From: Toxonevra muliebris
Lineage: Eukaryota > Arthropoda > Insecta > Diptera > Pallopteridae
Assembly: GCA_963691655.1 (NCBI GenBank)
Contig: OY829328.1
Location: 78,930,400 to 78,994,399 of the forward strand
Length of the DNA stretch: 64,000 nt
Reading direction: 5' to 3'
Shown: in pieces, positions 45,250 to 56,969 of the stretch
Layout: every line of letters begins with the position of its first letter
Numbering within the stretch: the stretch's first letter is position 1
Program-made: the position numbers and the translations under genes
The notes under the pieces: model-generated
Database searches by the model: none
The model's input: the letters and a program-made list of their open reading frames with translations, nothing else
What the model was told of the DNA's origin: nothing

Positions 45250-45916
45250 ACATAGGTTAGGTTAGGTTGGAGTGGCAGCCTTCTACTTGAAAGCACACTT
45301 AAGCACATAATTACGCTTATTGTTATACCACAGTGCGGCGCGACTTCCCCATTTACGGAGTGGCGAACCATGAGAATTCCATAATGAATCTGGCTATGCT
45401 CTTAATATTTATGGATGATAACTTGGACAGACTAGTGAAGAAAGGTGAGCCCAGGAGTTTTAGTCTCCTACTGGTCAGGGATGGGCATTCGCACATGAAA
45501 TGGAGGACTGTTTCTTCTTCTTTCTCAGAGCCGCAGCCCCGACAGAAGTCATTGAAAGGCAGTTCTAGTCGTGCAGCATGTCTCCCCATTATGCAGTGTC
45601 CCGTGAGCACCGAAGTCGTAATGCAGATGGAGTTTCTGCTAAGGTTGAGTAGCTGTCTAGTTCGTCTATTGTCCATAGTGGTCCATCTTAGCCTGGTAAC
45701 ACCACAGGTATGCTCCGCTACCCAGGATCTTTTTACTTCCTTAAGGTAGTTTTGCTTAATGGCTAATTTAATAGACGTAAGAGGGACACCAATGTCGCAG
45801 GAAGGTGATATATCTGTAAGCTGCGAGCTCTGTTTTTGCTAACTCGTCGGCATAGCAGTTACCTGAAATATCCATATGTCCAGGTACCCAATATAGGTGA
45901 ACCTGCGAGTGACTAG
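45250..45916 (-). pseudogene. Third copy of the 0-1 kb non-LTR retrotransposon, 5' truncated
   Basis: Minus strand: starts in RNase H at VHLYWVPGHMDISGN (about 45915), passes a one-base insertion in an A run (about 45838) that shifts the frame after ADELAK, then RTRQLLNLSRNSICITTSVLTGHC and CRGCGSEKEEETVLHFMCECP (CCHC finger, about 45490-45550), stop at 45353. The 3' UTR ends AACCTAACCTAACCTA at about 45253. Unlike the left-edge copy it keeps VPGH. Confidence 0.9.
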
Positions 45917-46177
45917 GTAAATGCTTAAATGCAACATAAAAAATTAGTCTATACCAGAATGTGGATTATTCTCACAATTTTGGGCTTCATAATTCGCGTT
46001 TTTTTTCGTAATTCTATTAAGACGTAAGACGATTAAAGTTCAAATATTTTGACCGAAATTTATAATTTCCCAACGATTTCTACCGAATTTATAAAAACCT
46101 TCAGAAATTTTTGTCAACTTTCATCTGAATAAGTAACATCCATTATGGTCTATTATGATGTTCCTATACATTTAGAA

Positions 46178-46390
46178 TCCTCCACCTACGAAACAGATCT
46201 CAATAACCCTCTGCCCATCCTGACACCTGTTAGTAGTCCTAATGAACCTTACAAAGTCTGTTGGGGGGAGAGGCCGAAACAGGTTCTCCAGTTCTTCAAA
46301 CAGTCTGTCTCCTAGGAAACGGAGTCGACAAATTTGGAGATTGGGGTATTCACAGAGAAAATGGTAGATTATCTCATATCAAAGAATATG
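46178..46390 (-). pseudogene. C-terminal fragment of another non-LTR ORF2
   Basis: Minus strand, one frame: IIYHFLCEYPNLQICRLRFLGD, then FVRFIRTTNRC and a stop after FVGGGF. HFLCEYP is the second half of the CCHC finger and RFIRTT the usual tail motif. The upstream half of the finger is missing, so the fragment is cut at about 46390. It differs from the other families here. Confidence 0.7.
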
Positions 46391-49300
46391 CAATACATAG
46401 AAGGTGCATCTCTCAAAATTTTTCCAAAATATGTTGCTTTCGTTTCGGGTACGGGCGGTCGCAGTAAAGAGCAAGAGCAAAACCACTCAGTTATTTTGCT
46501 TTTACTCTCTAACATGCACTCTCTTGGTGTTTTTTTCTTCTTAGGTTCTCTCACATCGTTATAGAGTGCCGCCAAGTGAGACTGCATATAGTTTCATAGG
46601 AATGGGTTTTTTGCGTTGTTGCCGAGTATCAATATTGTTTTCCCACATAATTGTTTTTTCTTTTTTTTCAATTTGTGACCCAAAATTGTGGTCGTCGCAA
46701 AACTTATTTTTTAGTAATATTTTTTTTTTGTATTCGAAACAGCATAAAAAGTTTAAATCAATCGGTGTTCAAAATTTATTAAAAAAAAAAAAGCATTTAT
46801 TTTAGAAAGTTTTTAAAGTTATACTGGGGGTGCCCCAGTTATAACTTTAAAAAAATCATTTTTTTTTGCATTTCAAAAAACAAAATATTTCAATAAAAAT
46901 ATCTTGACATTAAAGTTGAAACTTTAACTCATATCGTCTCAACGTTCGATTAATCGAACAGCAACTTTGAAAATTCGTCAAAAATACATTTATAAAATTT
47001 CCCAAAAGTAATCACTGTATAATATTTTTATATATATCTGTATGTTTAAAATTGCATTTAAATAATTTAAAAATATTGTTTTTCACCTGACTTCTGACAG
47101 ATGTCTGTTCATCCTTTTTTTGGAAGGTGGGTTTGAAAATCAATAAAAAATAGTAAAATTAATTATTTTGCATTGAAATGACAAATTCGCCTAGATAACA
47201 TAACAAACTTGATGCGAAAATTACAACTCCATTGGTTCTTATATATTTCCAGAGGTTACAGTTTTTGTAAAAAAATTTATGGGAAAATAGGCAGAATTCA
47301 ACAAAAATGCATTTTTTCTGTTTTTAACTTATAATAACTTCTAATGTAATGTGTTAAATATATTTGATTCCAGGGAATACTTGTTCATGGTGAAGCGTAG
47401 AATTTTTTTTTTTTAAACTTGGTCACCTTATTTTCTTGGAGTAGCCTATAAAATTCAGACATTTTTTTTTATTTTTTTAAGTACTAAAATTTGTTATTGA
47501 AGGCGTATGAAAATTGGGTTTTGAAATTTTTCCAAATTGGATCATGGTATCTAGTACCGGAACGATATGGGTTAAACATGTTCTTCTCAAAATGTGGTTT
47601 TTGAAGTCGGGGACCACGCTTATTCAACAACTACTAAACCAATTATCTTTAAATTTAATATGCTTTTTTAATACATAATAATCTGGAGATTAATCGAAGG
47701 ATTTTTTTTTTGTGCAAAACCATTTTTTTACAACTGTTGACAGTTGACTATTTTGTTAAATATACATATCTTTTCAAATCCTTCTATCAATCGCTAGATA
47801 ATCTCATAATAAAAGTAAATCTATTTCATTTTTGGATTTCAAATGATCTAGATTTGCACCGCGAAACATTTTTTCCAGAAAGGCCAATTACTATTCAAAT
47901 GTTTTCGAAAGAATTTGTTAAAGTTAAGTTCAATACCTGTACTTTTAGATAAATAGTTTTTATAAAAAACTTTAGTAGTTTAACTAGAAAAATTCTTATT
48001 TTTTCGCGTCACAACTCGGGATTTGAATTTTATAATCTGTGACATACATAAATACTGCTAAACAATGAAATACCAGCTCATATTGCAAGCACCAAAAAAA
48101 AAAAAAAAAAAACATGAAAAAACGAAAACACAAAATTTCTCCCTCTCATTAAACAAAGACAACAGCAAAAAGGAACAAATAATTTCAACCACTCATTGCT
48201 TTTATGAGGACAACTCAATGTTGAGAGTAAATTGGAGGCTGTTATGGCTCCATAGAACAAAACTTTTGTGCAAATAAATTTGTACGTGATGCGCCTTCTA
48301 CGTATTATATATTCTTTGCTCATATTCTTCTTCGTATTCACAGCTTCTACAGTAGTTTGGTGATGCGACTCCAATTCTCAAGGCCATTGCACCAAGAGCA
48401 CAAAAACCTGTGAGTACTGCAGCTAGAACGCGAGTTTGTTTTCTCTCTAAACAAAGAAAGTTCTGAGTTCTTTTCTTATGAAGAGCAGGCCATAAGCTTC
48501 GGACTATCTAACAGTCGCTCCGGACTTGTCAAGATCTGCTGATTGTTTCCTCCATTTTTTATCTAGACTTGATTTCACAGTTTCTATTGGTATATTTAAT
48601 GTTACCAGTTCATATTCAGTATCTAAATGTGTATAAGAGAATCGAGTATCTAAGTTCTAATTCGTCGAGGTTATTTATTTCAGCAAGCATACTCTAATAT
48701 TCCACAATCTGGGGAATTATACGCAAATTGATCTGTGTAATATTTGACATATACTAGATTTCAAAAATACACAGATTTTTATAAAGTTCAACAAAACTTG
48801 AATGTAAAATATTTTTTTTTCTACCAATAAGACCGTGCTTCAAGCCTAATAACTTGCACCGAACTGCCCAAAAAACCCACCAAAAGCATAAGAAATTCTA
48901 GTCTCTTTCATCAAGCACTCAGCTGTTTTACTTACATGAATCTTAACCAGCATGCCACCCATCATTGAATATTCTTGTACAAATCTTACTTACTTATGCA
49001 CTTCTAAAATGACATCATTTTTCCAAACAAAAAAAACAGCATTCCTCCCTTTTTCCTCCTTCTCCTCTTCTTCTTCTGGTGGCATAAAACTTTCAACCAT
49101 TTTCTAACATCTTCAATTTATTAGTTCTATTCTACACAGAGAACACATGCATTTATTCTAAGCTATAAAATCGAGTTAAATCCTTTATGATGAGTTCTTC
49201 TAACAACTGCCACACGCTTCCCTCTGCATACAGAGGGTGGGTGCAAATGCACATTTATCATAATACGCATTTTAAACATTTTATGTATGCTGATATTTGC

Positions 49301-50104
49301 AGAGGGAGGATATTCAAACTCTATAACAAAGTACGATGAGTATGTAACTTAGTAAAACTCATATATACATATGAAAAAAATAAACATTTGAGGGTAAATA
49401 TGCAACATATTCGCATCTAATAAGACGACGACAACAACAACAACAACAAGAACAACGCATTTTTGTGATGTTATTGTAAATTGTATGTAGTGGATGGAAG
49501 AAGGGAAGTTTGTCCTCCTCCTTTTTTTTTTTTTTTTTTTTGTACGAATATATAGTATGAAGAACCCATCACTTTCACTCTAAACAAATAGAAAGAAAAA
49601 GTTAGAGAGCGCTGTTCGTATAATAAATTGGATTAGTTCAAGTAGACGCCATTTTTTTATATTATTATTATTTTTTTTTTTTTTTTTTTTTTGTGCTATC
49701 ATATCGTATATTAAATGATGAGTGTCGAATTTATGCAATATATTTATAAAGTTTAAAATGTTATTGTAATTGCTCATATGCAAATTTTAGCTATAGAGTT
49801 TTTAAAAAGAATATTACTATAGATTCCATAGTTATAGAGACCAACATAGTCAGAATTTATTTATTTATTTATTTAGATATAATATACAATATTATACTAA
49901 AGACTAACTAGTCGGTAACTGGGGCTAGTTTTTTGTGGATGAAATCTCTTTATGAAAAAACAAATATCAAAAGAGAACCAAATTACTCGTTGGTGTTCGT
50001 TTTATTATTTATGTATGCAGTTAATTCGTTAGATAATTCTGAGAGATGCCGTTACTCATGTCTTCGCTCTTTCTCTTATTTATTATTTACTCCCGCTAAG
50101 CAAT
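46391..50104. other. 3.7 kb AT-rich stretch without a supportable gene
   Basis: Many A/T homopolymers (for example 48092-48111, 49523-49542, 49671-49692), CAACAA at 49430-49448 and TTTA repeats at 49857-49875. One strong hairpin is listed separately. No domain-bearing frame. Confidence 0.5.
46811..46852. repeat. Near-perfect hairpin
   Basis: TTTTAAAGTTATACTGGGG pairs with CCCCAGTTATAACTTTAAAA across a 3-5 nt loop; one extra base in the right arm. The pairing weakens but continues into flanking A/T runs. Confidence 0.85.
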
Positions 50105-50105
50105 A

Positions 50106-50437
50106 GCACTGTTCACTCTTTGGAGTAAAGCGCTGAGTAACGGAGTAAAAAAGTTTTTTGTTTATTTTCTCTGCGATCAATGTTCCCAATTAAAACCGTC
50201 AGGAACAAAACTTTTGTTTTTATTTTTTGTTGTCGTACAAATCGAAAAGTAGGCAACACTGATTTTCTCTCTTACTCAGAGTAACAAATATTTTACTAAA
50301 GGGTCGAACTAGAGTAAAAGTGTAAAGTGTAAGTAAAAGCAAATGTCGTATATTTTGTTTTTGTAGAGTAATTTTGCTTTACACTTTTACTCTGTTACTC
50401 CGTTAACCAGCACTTAACTCTAAAGAGTGAACAGGGC
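50106..50437. mobile_element. MITE with 45-bp inverted repeats and TA target
   Basis: Left GCACTGTTCACTCTTTGGAG, right (reverse complement) GCCCTGTTCACTCTTTAGAG, continuing through TAACGGAGTAA for about 45 bp. TA on both sides (50104-50105, 50438-50439). The interior has GTAAAAGTGTAAAG-type words. No coding capacity; TA suggests mobilisation by a Tc1/mariner enzyme. Confidence 0.8.
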
Positions 50438-50532
50438 TAATGATTTTTTCAACGATGAATTCAATGCTTTGCTCAATGAGCGAATTTTGAAAAACTTCCA
50501 ACGCTAAAATTTTGGAATTGGCTTAACCGATT

Positions 50533-51820
50533 TTAAGAGTATGAATGTATAAACTTGTATTTTTTTTTTCGTAATTTGGACATTTATTGTGAAAAAGTGA
50601 TTATAAATTTATTCTTTAAAGTATTGTCCATCGTTAGCCACAACCTTTTCCCATCTTTCTGGTAGCATACGGATTCCGCGTCGAAAGAACTCCTCATCTT
50701 TTGAGGCTATCCACGAATCCACCCATTTTTTGAGTTCTTCGAAAGAATGGAAGTGCTGTTCAGCCAGGCCATGTGTCATCGATCGGAACAAGTGGTAATC
50801 AGAAGGAGCAATGTCTGGAGAATACGGCGGGTGGGGTAGCACTTCCAATTTCAGCGTTTCCAACTATGTTTTTACTTGCCTTGCAACATGCGGCCGAGCA
50901 TTTTCGTGCTGAAGAATAACTTCGTCGTGTCTATTCTCATATTCTGGTCTTTTATCCTTTAATGCTCGGCTCAAACGCATCAATTGTAGTCGGTAGCGGT
51001 CGCCAGTGATCGTTTTATTCGGTTTCAACAGCTCATAATACACGACACCTTTCATATCCCACCAAACACACAGCATGAGCTTGGATCCATGGATGTTCGG
51101 CTTTGCCGTTGATATTGATGTATGTCCGGGCGGTCCCCATGATTTTTTACGCTTTGGGTTATCGTAACGTATCCACTTTTCATCGCCAGTCACAATACGA
51201 TGCAGAAAACCCTTTCTTTTCTGTTGTTCAATCAGCTGTTCACATGTGAAAAATCGTCGTTCGACGTCTCTCGGCTTCAATTCGTACGGCACCCAATCTC
51301 TTTGCTTTTTCATCATTTCCAATGCTTTAAATCGTTTAGAAATGGTTGATTAATCAACTCCTAAAGATTCTGCAAGTTCTTGTTGCATTTGACATGAAAC
51401 TTCTTCGAGTAATGCCTTCAGTTCTTCATCTTCGAACTTTTTCGGGCCGCCTGAACGTTCCCTGTCTTCAACATCAAAATCACCACTTTTGAAACGGGCA
51501 TACCACACATGACACATTTTAACGTCTATAACACAGTCAGGATAAGCTTCAGTGAGTAAACGATGTGCTTCAGTTGCGTTTTTCTTTAAATGGAAGAAGC
51601 AAATTAAAACTTCCCGCAAATGTTGTTTTGTTGGCATGAAATTCGACATTTTCAGCTATAGTAACACACTTTTGTAAAATTATGAAAATTATTTGACAGA
51701 TCAATTCTTATAGTATTTTTGGCACTCTTCGAGATAGAATAGCTGTCAATGTTAAAAAAATGGCGCGTATGATAGAATGAAGTTAGTCACAATTACGAGT
51801 TTATACATTCATTTTCCCAA
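50533..51820 (-). mobile_element. Full-length mariner transposon, copy 2 (inverted)
   Basis: Same family as 43.3 kb. The right border is TTCCCAA followed by TA (51821-51822); the left border TTAAGAGTATGAATGTATAA has a mutated terminus and lost TA. 1288 bp. Confidence 0.9.
50609..51649 (-). pseudogene. Mariner transposase with only two nonsense codons and D-to-E
   Basis: A single frame of 347 codons (ATG 51649, stop TAA 50609) is broken by just two stops: in GVD-STISKRF (CAA to TAA, about 51347) and KT-LETLK (TAC to TAG, about 50861). The N-terminal HTH region, linker, and catalytic motifs GDEKWIRYDN (first Asp intact), HENARPH (second Asp changed to Glu) and YSPDIAPSDYHLF (third Asp) are in order. 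No frameshift. It is the least decayed transposase in the window, but the stops and the D-to-E change predict no activity. Its defects differ from those of the 43.3 kb copy. Confidence 0.93.
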
Positions 51821-51822
51821 TA

Positions 51823-53690
51823 ATTTTTGGCTAACCTACTCGTAAAGCTCTTTAAATTGATATATAATATGATATTGTAGGACTTGTGGATCTTCTGGAA
51901 TAAAATTGTAGTTACACTAATAAATGTATAGATGAGTACTAGCAACTGAGGCCAACGACTCGTAGTCAGAATTTATTTTGGTTCCGCTCAGAAAAAAATA
52001 TGCGAAAATATTTTTGGCCAGTAATTTCATGTCTTCGTAAAAGGCTAAAACTGCACTAGTGAATAATCAAACTAACCGATATTTTTGGTACAGTAAAGCT
52101 GTATAGTTGCCAGAACTTCTGTCTGAAAAATCTACTCAATATACTCTACTTAAATTTCCCATCAGACTAACTACAATATTCCGAATATGAAGCCGGTTCT
52201 GTGGCTTTCTAATATTAGAAGGGAATAAACTTTCTCTAACCTAACTTAGAACTTAAAGAGGTCTTCTGGTTTAACAACCGTTTTTCGGAGCATTTTTCTT
52301 AATTTTGTTTTGCAAGTTAATTATTATTCAATATTTAGAATTTGGCTACAATGAAAAATATTTTTAATAACCCACGATATATTCAGTTCCGTTCAGCTGG
52401 AATAACAAAAATTCTTCATTGTATTAATCTGTAGAACTGTAATTATCGCCCAAACCTCAATGGAAATTTTTATCTTGAAAATTTAAAAAAAAGGAGGGAC
52501 TTTGTACTATATTTTTGACATGGCAATAAGTAGTGAACAAATTTTTAGAATCGAACCTTATCTGAAAAATCTTGGATGTTCCCCCATTGGATGCAAACGA
52601 AATCGCATTTTCTCGTTCATAATTCGGCAAATAACACAAGGTTGCTTTTCTTAGACTCGGCAATTGATTTCTCGAACTCCTGAAGTGATATACAAATTAG
52701 GTTTCCCAAAAAATTATATGGAAAATTGGCTTATTCCACTAGATTCCACGAAATTATCAACGTTAGTTAGTTTTCGCATCTATTTTTTACACGTATTCAA
52801 TTTATCATATTTTTAAACATTTCGAAAGTTCAATTTAACAACGCTTACGAAATACCATAGTCAGATAAGAAATTTATATAAGATCGATGGTTTAGTTAAC
52901 TATGAAGTGTCAAATTAAATATTTCTACATGAAAATTTCTTTCTCAAATCTTTCTCTTTATTAAAATGAGCGTGTGAAATTAAAATATTCGTTTATTTTG
53001 CTCCCTTATTTCTATTTCTAAAAACCTTAAGTCAAATATCACTACATAAATATTTCAAAATGCATACTTGCATTTCTTTTCTATTCATCAAAAATTTGCA
53101 TATGAAAAGCGAATTTTTACCACCTCATTGCTTTGTTCGATAAATGATTTCTATCATATAAAAATATTTTTTTTTTTTTGCTTGTGTCATATTGAAGTGT
53201 GTTTTTGTATCCTTGTGCTATCCTTTTTTTTTTTTTGCATAATGCGCAATTGGATTCATATATGCAAATATATTTTAATATTCATTCAAATGCAACGTTC
53301 ATCGTTCCAGTATTGCAGCTGTTTTCTTGGTATGGGATGCAGTAAACGAAATTGTTTTGAAATTAAGTTTACATCGTTTTCTGAGATTAGTGTGTGTTTT
53401 GCCGACGGTAATTTCAGTGTTTCAGATTCTCAACGAAATTTTTCTGATCCTATTCTAATCCTTTTCAATTCCTAAACTGTTTTGGTTCTGTAACAAAGTT
53501 TTTGGTCATATCTTTCAATCTTTGATTTCGATAATGAACTTCAGTTATTTGAATTAAAAAGATTTTTATCTCCGTCTTTTTTTATTAATATTCAGCAAAC
53601 TTTTAACTTTAAAAAATTCCCAATACCACAAACAAATATCACTGTGCTAGTCATAAAATGTAGCGGACGAGAGACATATTGTTTCTAACT
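51823..53690. other. AT-rich spacer without a gene
   Basis: Short CTAACCTAACTTA near 52239-52251 resembles the 3' tail of the RNase H non-LTR family but has no matching 3' UTR. Poly-T at 53168-53180 and 53225-53237. Nothing else recognised. Confidence 0.5.
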
Positions 53691-54928
53691 AATTCGGGGT
53701 CAAAGAATCAGTGGTGATAACCGTTTTTCCCCTATTAGCAGCGTTTTATACAAATTTTTTTTTTTTTTTTTTTTTGAAATTTTGGCTTGGGGGTATACCA
53801 CGAAGACACATGTTCCTCTATAGAGGGGTTTTTTAGGCATGAAAAAACTGAATCAGACATTTATTTGCAGGAAAAAAAATTTTAGACATACCTCTCATAC
53901 AAAAAACCATCAAAAATCACCAAAAAGTGGAAAATTTGTATGGGAGGCACACTTATTTTACATCGAAATAGCTTAAATTTTTGCATATATCATTGTTATT
54001 ATTAAAAAGATAGTTTCTCAAAGTTTCAGAAAAATCGGCTTGAAAATAAGCATCCAATTCTCATCATCAGTGATCAAACGTTACTAAACTAAAATTACAC
54101 TATCCGACAAAAATAAATTTTTCCAAAAATAACAAGGTCCTGCAAGTGGGTTCTGATAAGAGTTCGGGAGAAAAAATCATATGGGTCACTGCGTTTTAAA
54201 AGTTTACCTCAAATTTTTTTTTCTTATGCGGGCCTAAAGTTTACTTATAAGACAACTTGTTGGTTTTGCATCAAAGCTTGTTTGTATGCTCGGAAATTTG
54301 TAGTAGAATTTCACGTAGAATATTTTCCTGCAACATATTAACCCTTTAGTGCCCACCAGTATGGGTAATTTTTGCCCTAATCGTAAAAATTTACTTTTTT
54401 GACCCATTATAAGGGTTAATAATTTCAAGCAATATGTTGCCCATGAAATTTTACTATAGGTCGCTGAACAACAAAAATCTGTAAACTTAGTTTTAGGAAA
54501 CTTAAACCTAAATTCCAAAAATTTCTCTTTTATGAGAACTGGATGCCTATTTTTTAGCCGATTGTTCTGAAACTTTCATAAACTATCTTTTTAACAATAA
54601 CAATGATATATGCAAAAATTTAAGTTATTTCGATGTAAAATCAGGGTACCTCCCATACAAATTTTCCACTTTTTGGGTATTTTTGATGGTTTTTTGTATG
54701 GGAGGTATGTCTAAAATTATTTTTTTTCTGCAAATAAATGTCAGATTCAGTTTTTTCATGTCAAAAAACCCCTCGATACCAATTTTAATCGCAATAAGAA
54801 GAGGAATATGTAACTTCGTAGTATACCCCCAAACCAAAACTTCAAAAAAAAATTTTGTTTAAAACGCCACTGATAGGGAGAAAACGGTTATCACCACTGA
54901 TTCCTTGACTCCGAATTAGTTAGAAACG
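53691..54928. mobile_element. Foldback element with about 380-bp inverted arms
   Basis: Left arm 53691-54068 and right arm 54527-54928 pair for almost their full length with scattered mismatches. Examples: TTTCTAACTAATTCGG, CAGTGGTGATAACCGTTTT, GGGGGTATACCACGAAG/TATACCCCC, GACAT..TTTGCAG and AGATAGTTT.T.AAAGTTTCAGAA. The spacer of about 460 bp contains a second, smaller foldback. No coding sequence. Boundaries are set by loss of pairing, and no target duplication was seen. Element class unknown (foldback or long-TIR). Confidence 0.85.
54290..54475. repeat. Foldback repeat with TTAA-bounded core, copy 2 (nested)
   Basis: TTAACCCTTTAGTGCCCACC at 54338 pairs with the far side ending CCCATTATAAGGGTTAA (TTAA at 54416-54419). 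Outside it, GTAGAATTTCA pairs with TGAAATTTTACTA (54447 onward). The right half (TATAGGTC.CTGAAC) resembles the copy at 14.24-14.42 kb. Confidence 0.55.
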
Positions 54929-55591
54929 AGAACTCTCCCATCTGCTCCAAAATTTTTTTTTTTTTAAATTCGAGCACAGTGTATTCAAACATTAAAATAA
55001 AAATAAATGACCGAAGCAGTAAATGAAGTGCGTTTCAAAATTAAGTGATATTCTCCATACATCTTTGCAAAGTAAAGACTTCGTTAGACGGCGACATTGG
55101 GAAAAGTCAATAAAAATTCAAAAAAAAAAAAAATAATAAAAACGAAAAAGAAAATATAAAAAGCCAATAAAAGAAAACTGATAAGCATAACTGAAATGAA
55201 AAAAAAAATAAAATAAAATAAACTTAAGAATGAGCATGAGAGCGTGAGTAAAATAAATAAGTAAAATCTCCCAAAGAAAATAAAAGCAAATATAAAGTAT
55301 TAAATAAGTAGGAGGGAATACTATAAATGACTAAATAGAGTGGTGGCCATCAAGGGAATATTAATAATGGAATGGTGGGTACAGGAGACAAAGGAAATGT
55401 GAATAAGAAATTCAAGTTTTTTTTTCTATAAGCTTTGGGAGACGAGAAAACCCATGGATAATAATTAAAATTGCCATTGACAGTTATGGAAATACGTAAA
55501 AAGAAAAGGAAATATTAAATTGAAAGTAATCAATGCAAAACGGAAGTGGATATTGAAAATGCGATAATATACAAGTGATCAAAAAAAAAGA
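54929..55591. other. A-rich spacer
   Basis: Poly-A and AAATAA runs (for example 55119-55138, 55200-55222). No gene. Confidence 0.6.
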
Positions 55592-56926
55592 AAAAAAAAA
55601 ACAATGGATGTGTGCAAGGCACGCAAGATATTTGATGTGTAAACAGTTAGGCTAACTGAATGTCATATATATAAGCTCACATATGTATAGCCCATATATA
55701 GGGATTTAATGTATAATCTATATGCTTAGGTAATTAATTCAAATTAAAACAATTTTTTTTTATAAACTTAAAAACTTATTAGATATCATTATCTTTTATA
55801 TATAATAGCCCAATTCACCATAAATTGAAAATGGTCTTGCATCATTGCAAATGCAAATTTTTTATTCCATTTCACATATATTTGTGGTTGTGATAGCATA
55901 AATATTTTGCAATTGTACCAAATCGTGAATAGGGCTGATATGTTGTAGTTGCATTATTTTTCTTTTACTCAATGCATCAGGCACGATATGCTCGCATATA
56001 CGCAGCTGTAATTGCATCTTTTTTTCCGCGCTTGTAAGTTTTTCTTCCTGTCGATTTGAAATTTTATTTGATGTGAAAATTTTACATAACGTCGCCTTAG
56101 AATTTATTTGGCGTATAGGTATATGAATTTGTACACACATACGCCAAATCAATTCTCAAGCGACGATAAGTGCTTTCCGCATTTAACCTTAGAAAGGTAA
56201 CAGGGGTGACCGGTCACCCCACTACTTTTTAAAAGCATCGCAAAGAGAGTTGTCTTAACTGCATTTAATAAAAATAAAAAAGAATGTATTTTTATTGAAG
56301 TAAATAAGTGATTTTATAATAAATAAGTTTGATTTTTTCTGTTTAACATTTTTGATATTTACATAGATAAAAAAAAGTTTTGCCTTTCTAATGTTAATGT
56401 ACAAAGCACAATTTTTATAATGCCGTGATTTGCTATCATTATCACTACATTTTGTTTATACATTTATTGAAACATAGTTTCCTTATTACAAATCATTTTG
56501 TATTGTTTTTATATTTAAATAAAATATTTAATTTTAATGCAATCTAACTAACTGAATGCAAAACCTATCAAACTGCGACTTCTGTGCTTGTATGGTATAG
56601 TCGATCCTCATACGTTTAACACCAACAAATAATTCTGCCACGAATAAATGTACACACACATTTTGTTTTCGTTTGCACATGTATGTGTGAGTAAATTGAT
56701 CGAAACATAAACAAACAAACTCCGCTCGTATTTTAATTTCTCCCTCTCTTCTTCTCTTCTCTCTTCTCTTTGTTGTTTAGAGTAGCACAGTCATGCCGCG
56801 CAGTAGTGTGAGCGAGAGGGGAACTGGACGTTACAGTTATCTTACATCTTACGATACAGTTATTATTACATTTTACACATTTGAAATTTTGCCCATACCG
56901 TGAGCTAAAATGTTTACACATCAAAA
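55592..56926 (-). repeat. 1.3 kb dispersed repeat, copy B
   Basis: Reverse-orientation partner of 15.47-16.76 kb, running from AACAATGGATGTGTGCAAGG (55600) to TTTACACATCAAAA (56926). The basic small frame is retained on the minus strand (55862-56152): IPIRQINSKATLCKIFTSNK and SKRKIMQLQHISPIHDLVQL, with only a few changes from copy A. The Cys-rich frame (56733-56930) is also kept. The palindrome GGGGTGACCGGTCACCCC (56202-56219) is perfect here. The CR1-like retroelement begins about 40 bp beyond the repeat. No target duplication identified. Confidence 0.8.
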
Positions 56927-56969
56927 ACAATAAAATATAAAATAGTGAATGTTATTAAATTTAATTTAG

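Noticed and set aside
52239..52251. CTAACCTAACTTA as another retrotransposon 3' end
   Set aside because: The 3' UTR landmarks (TGGTATCACAATG, CTTAAGTGTG) are absent upstream.
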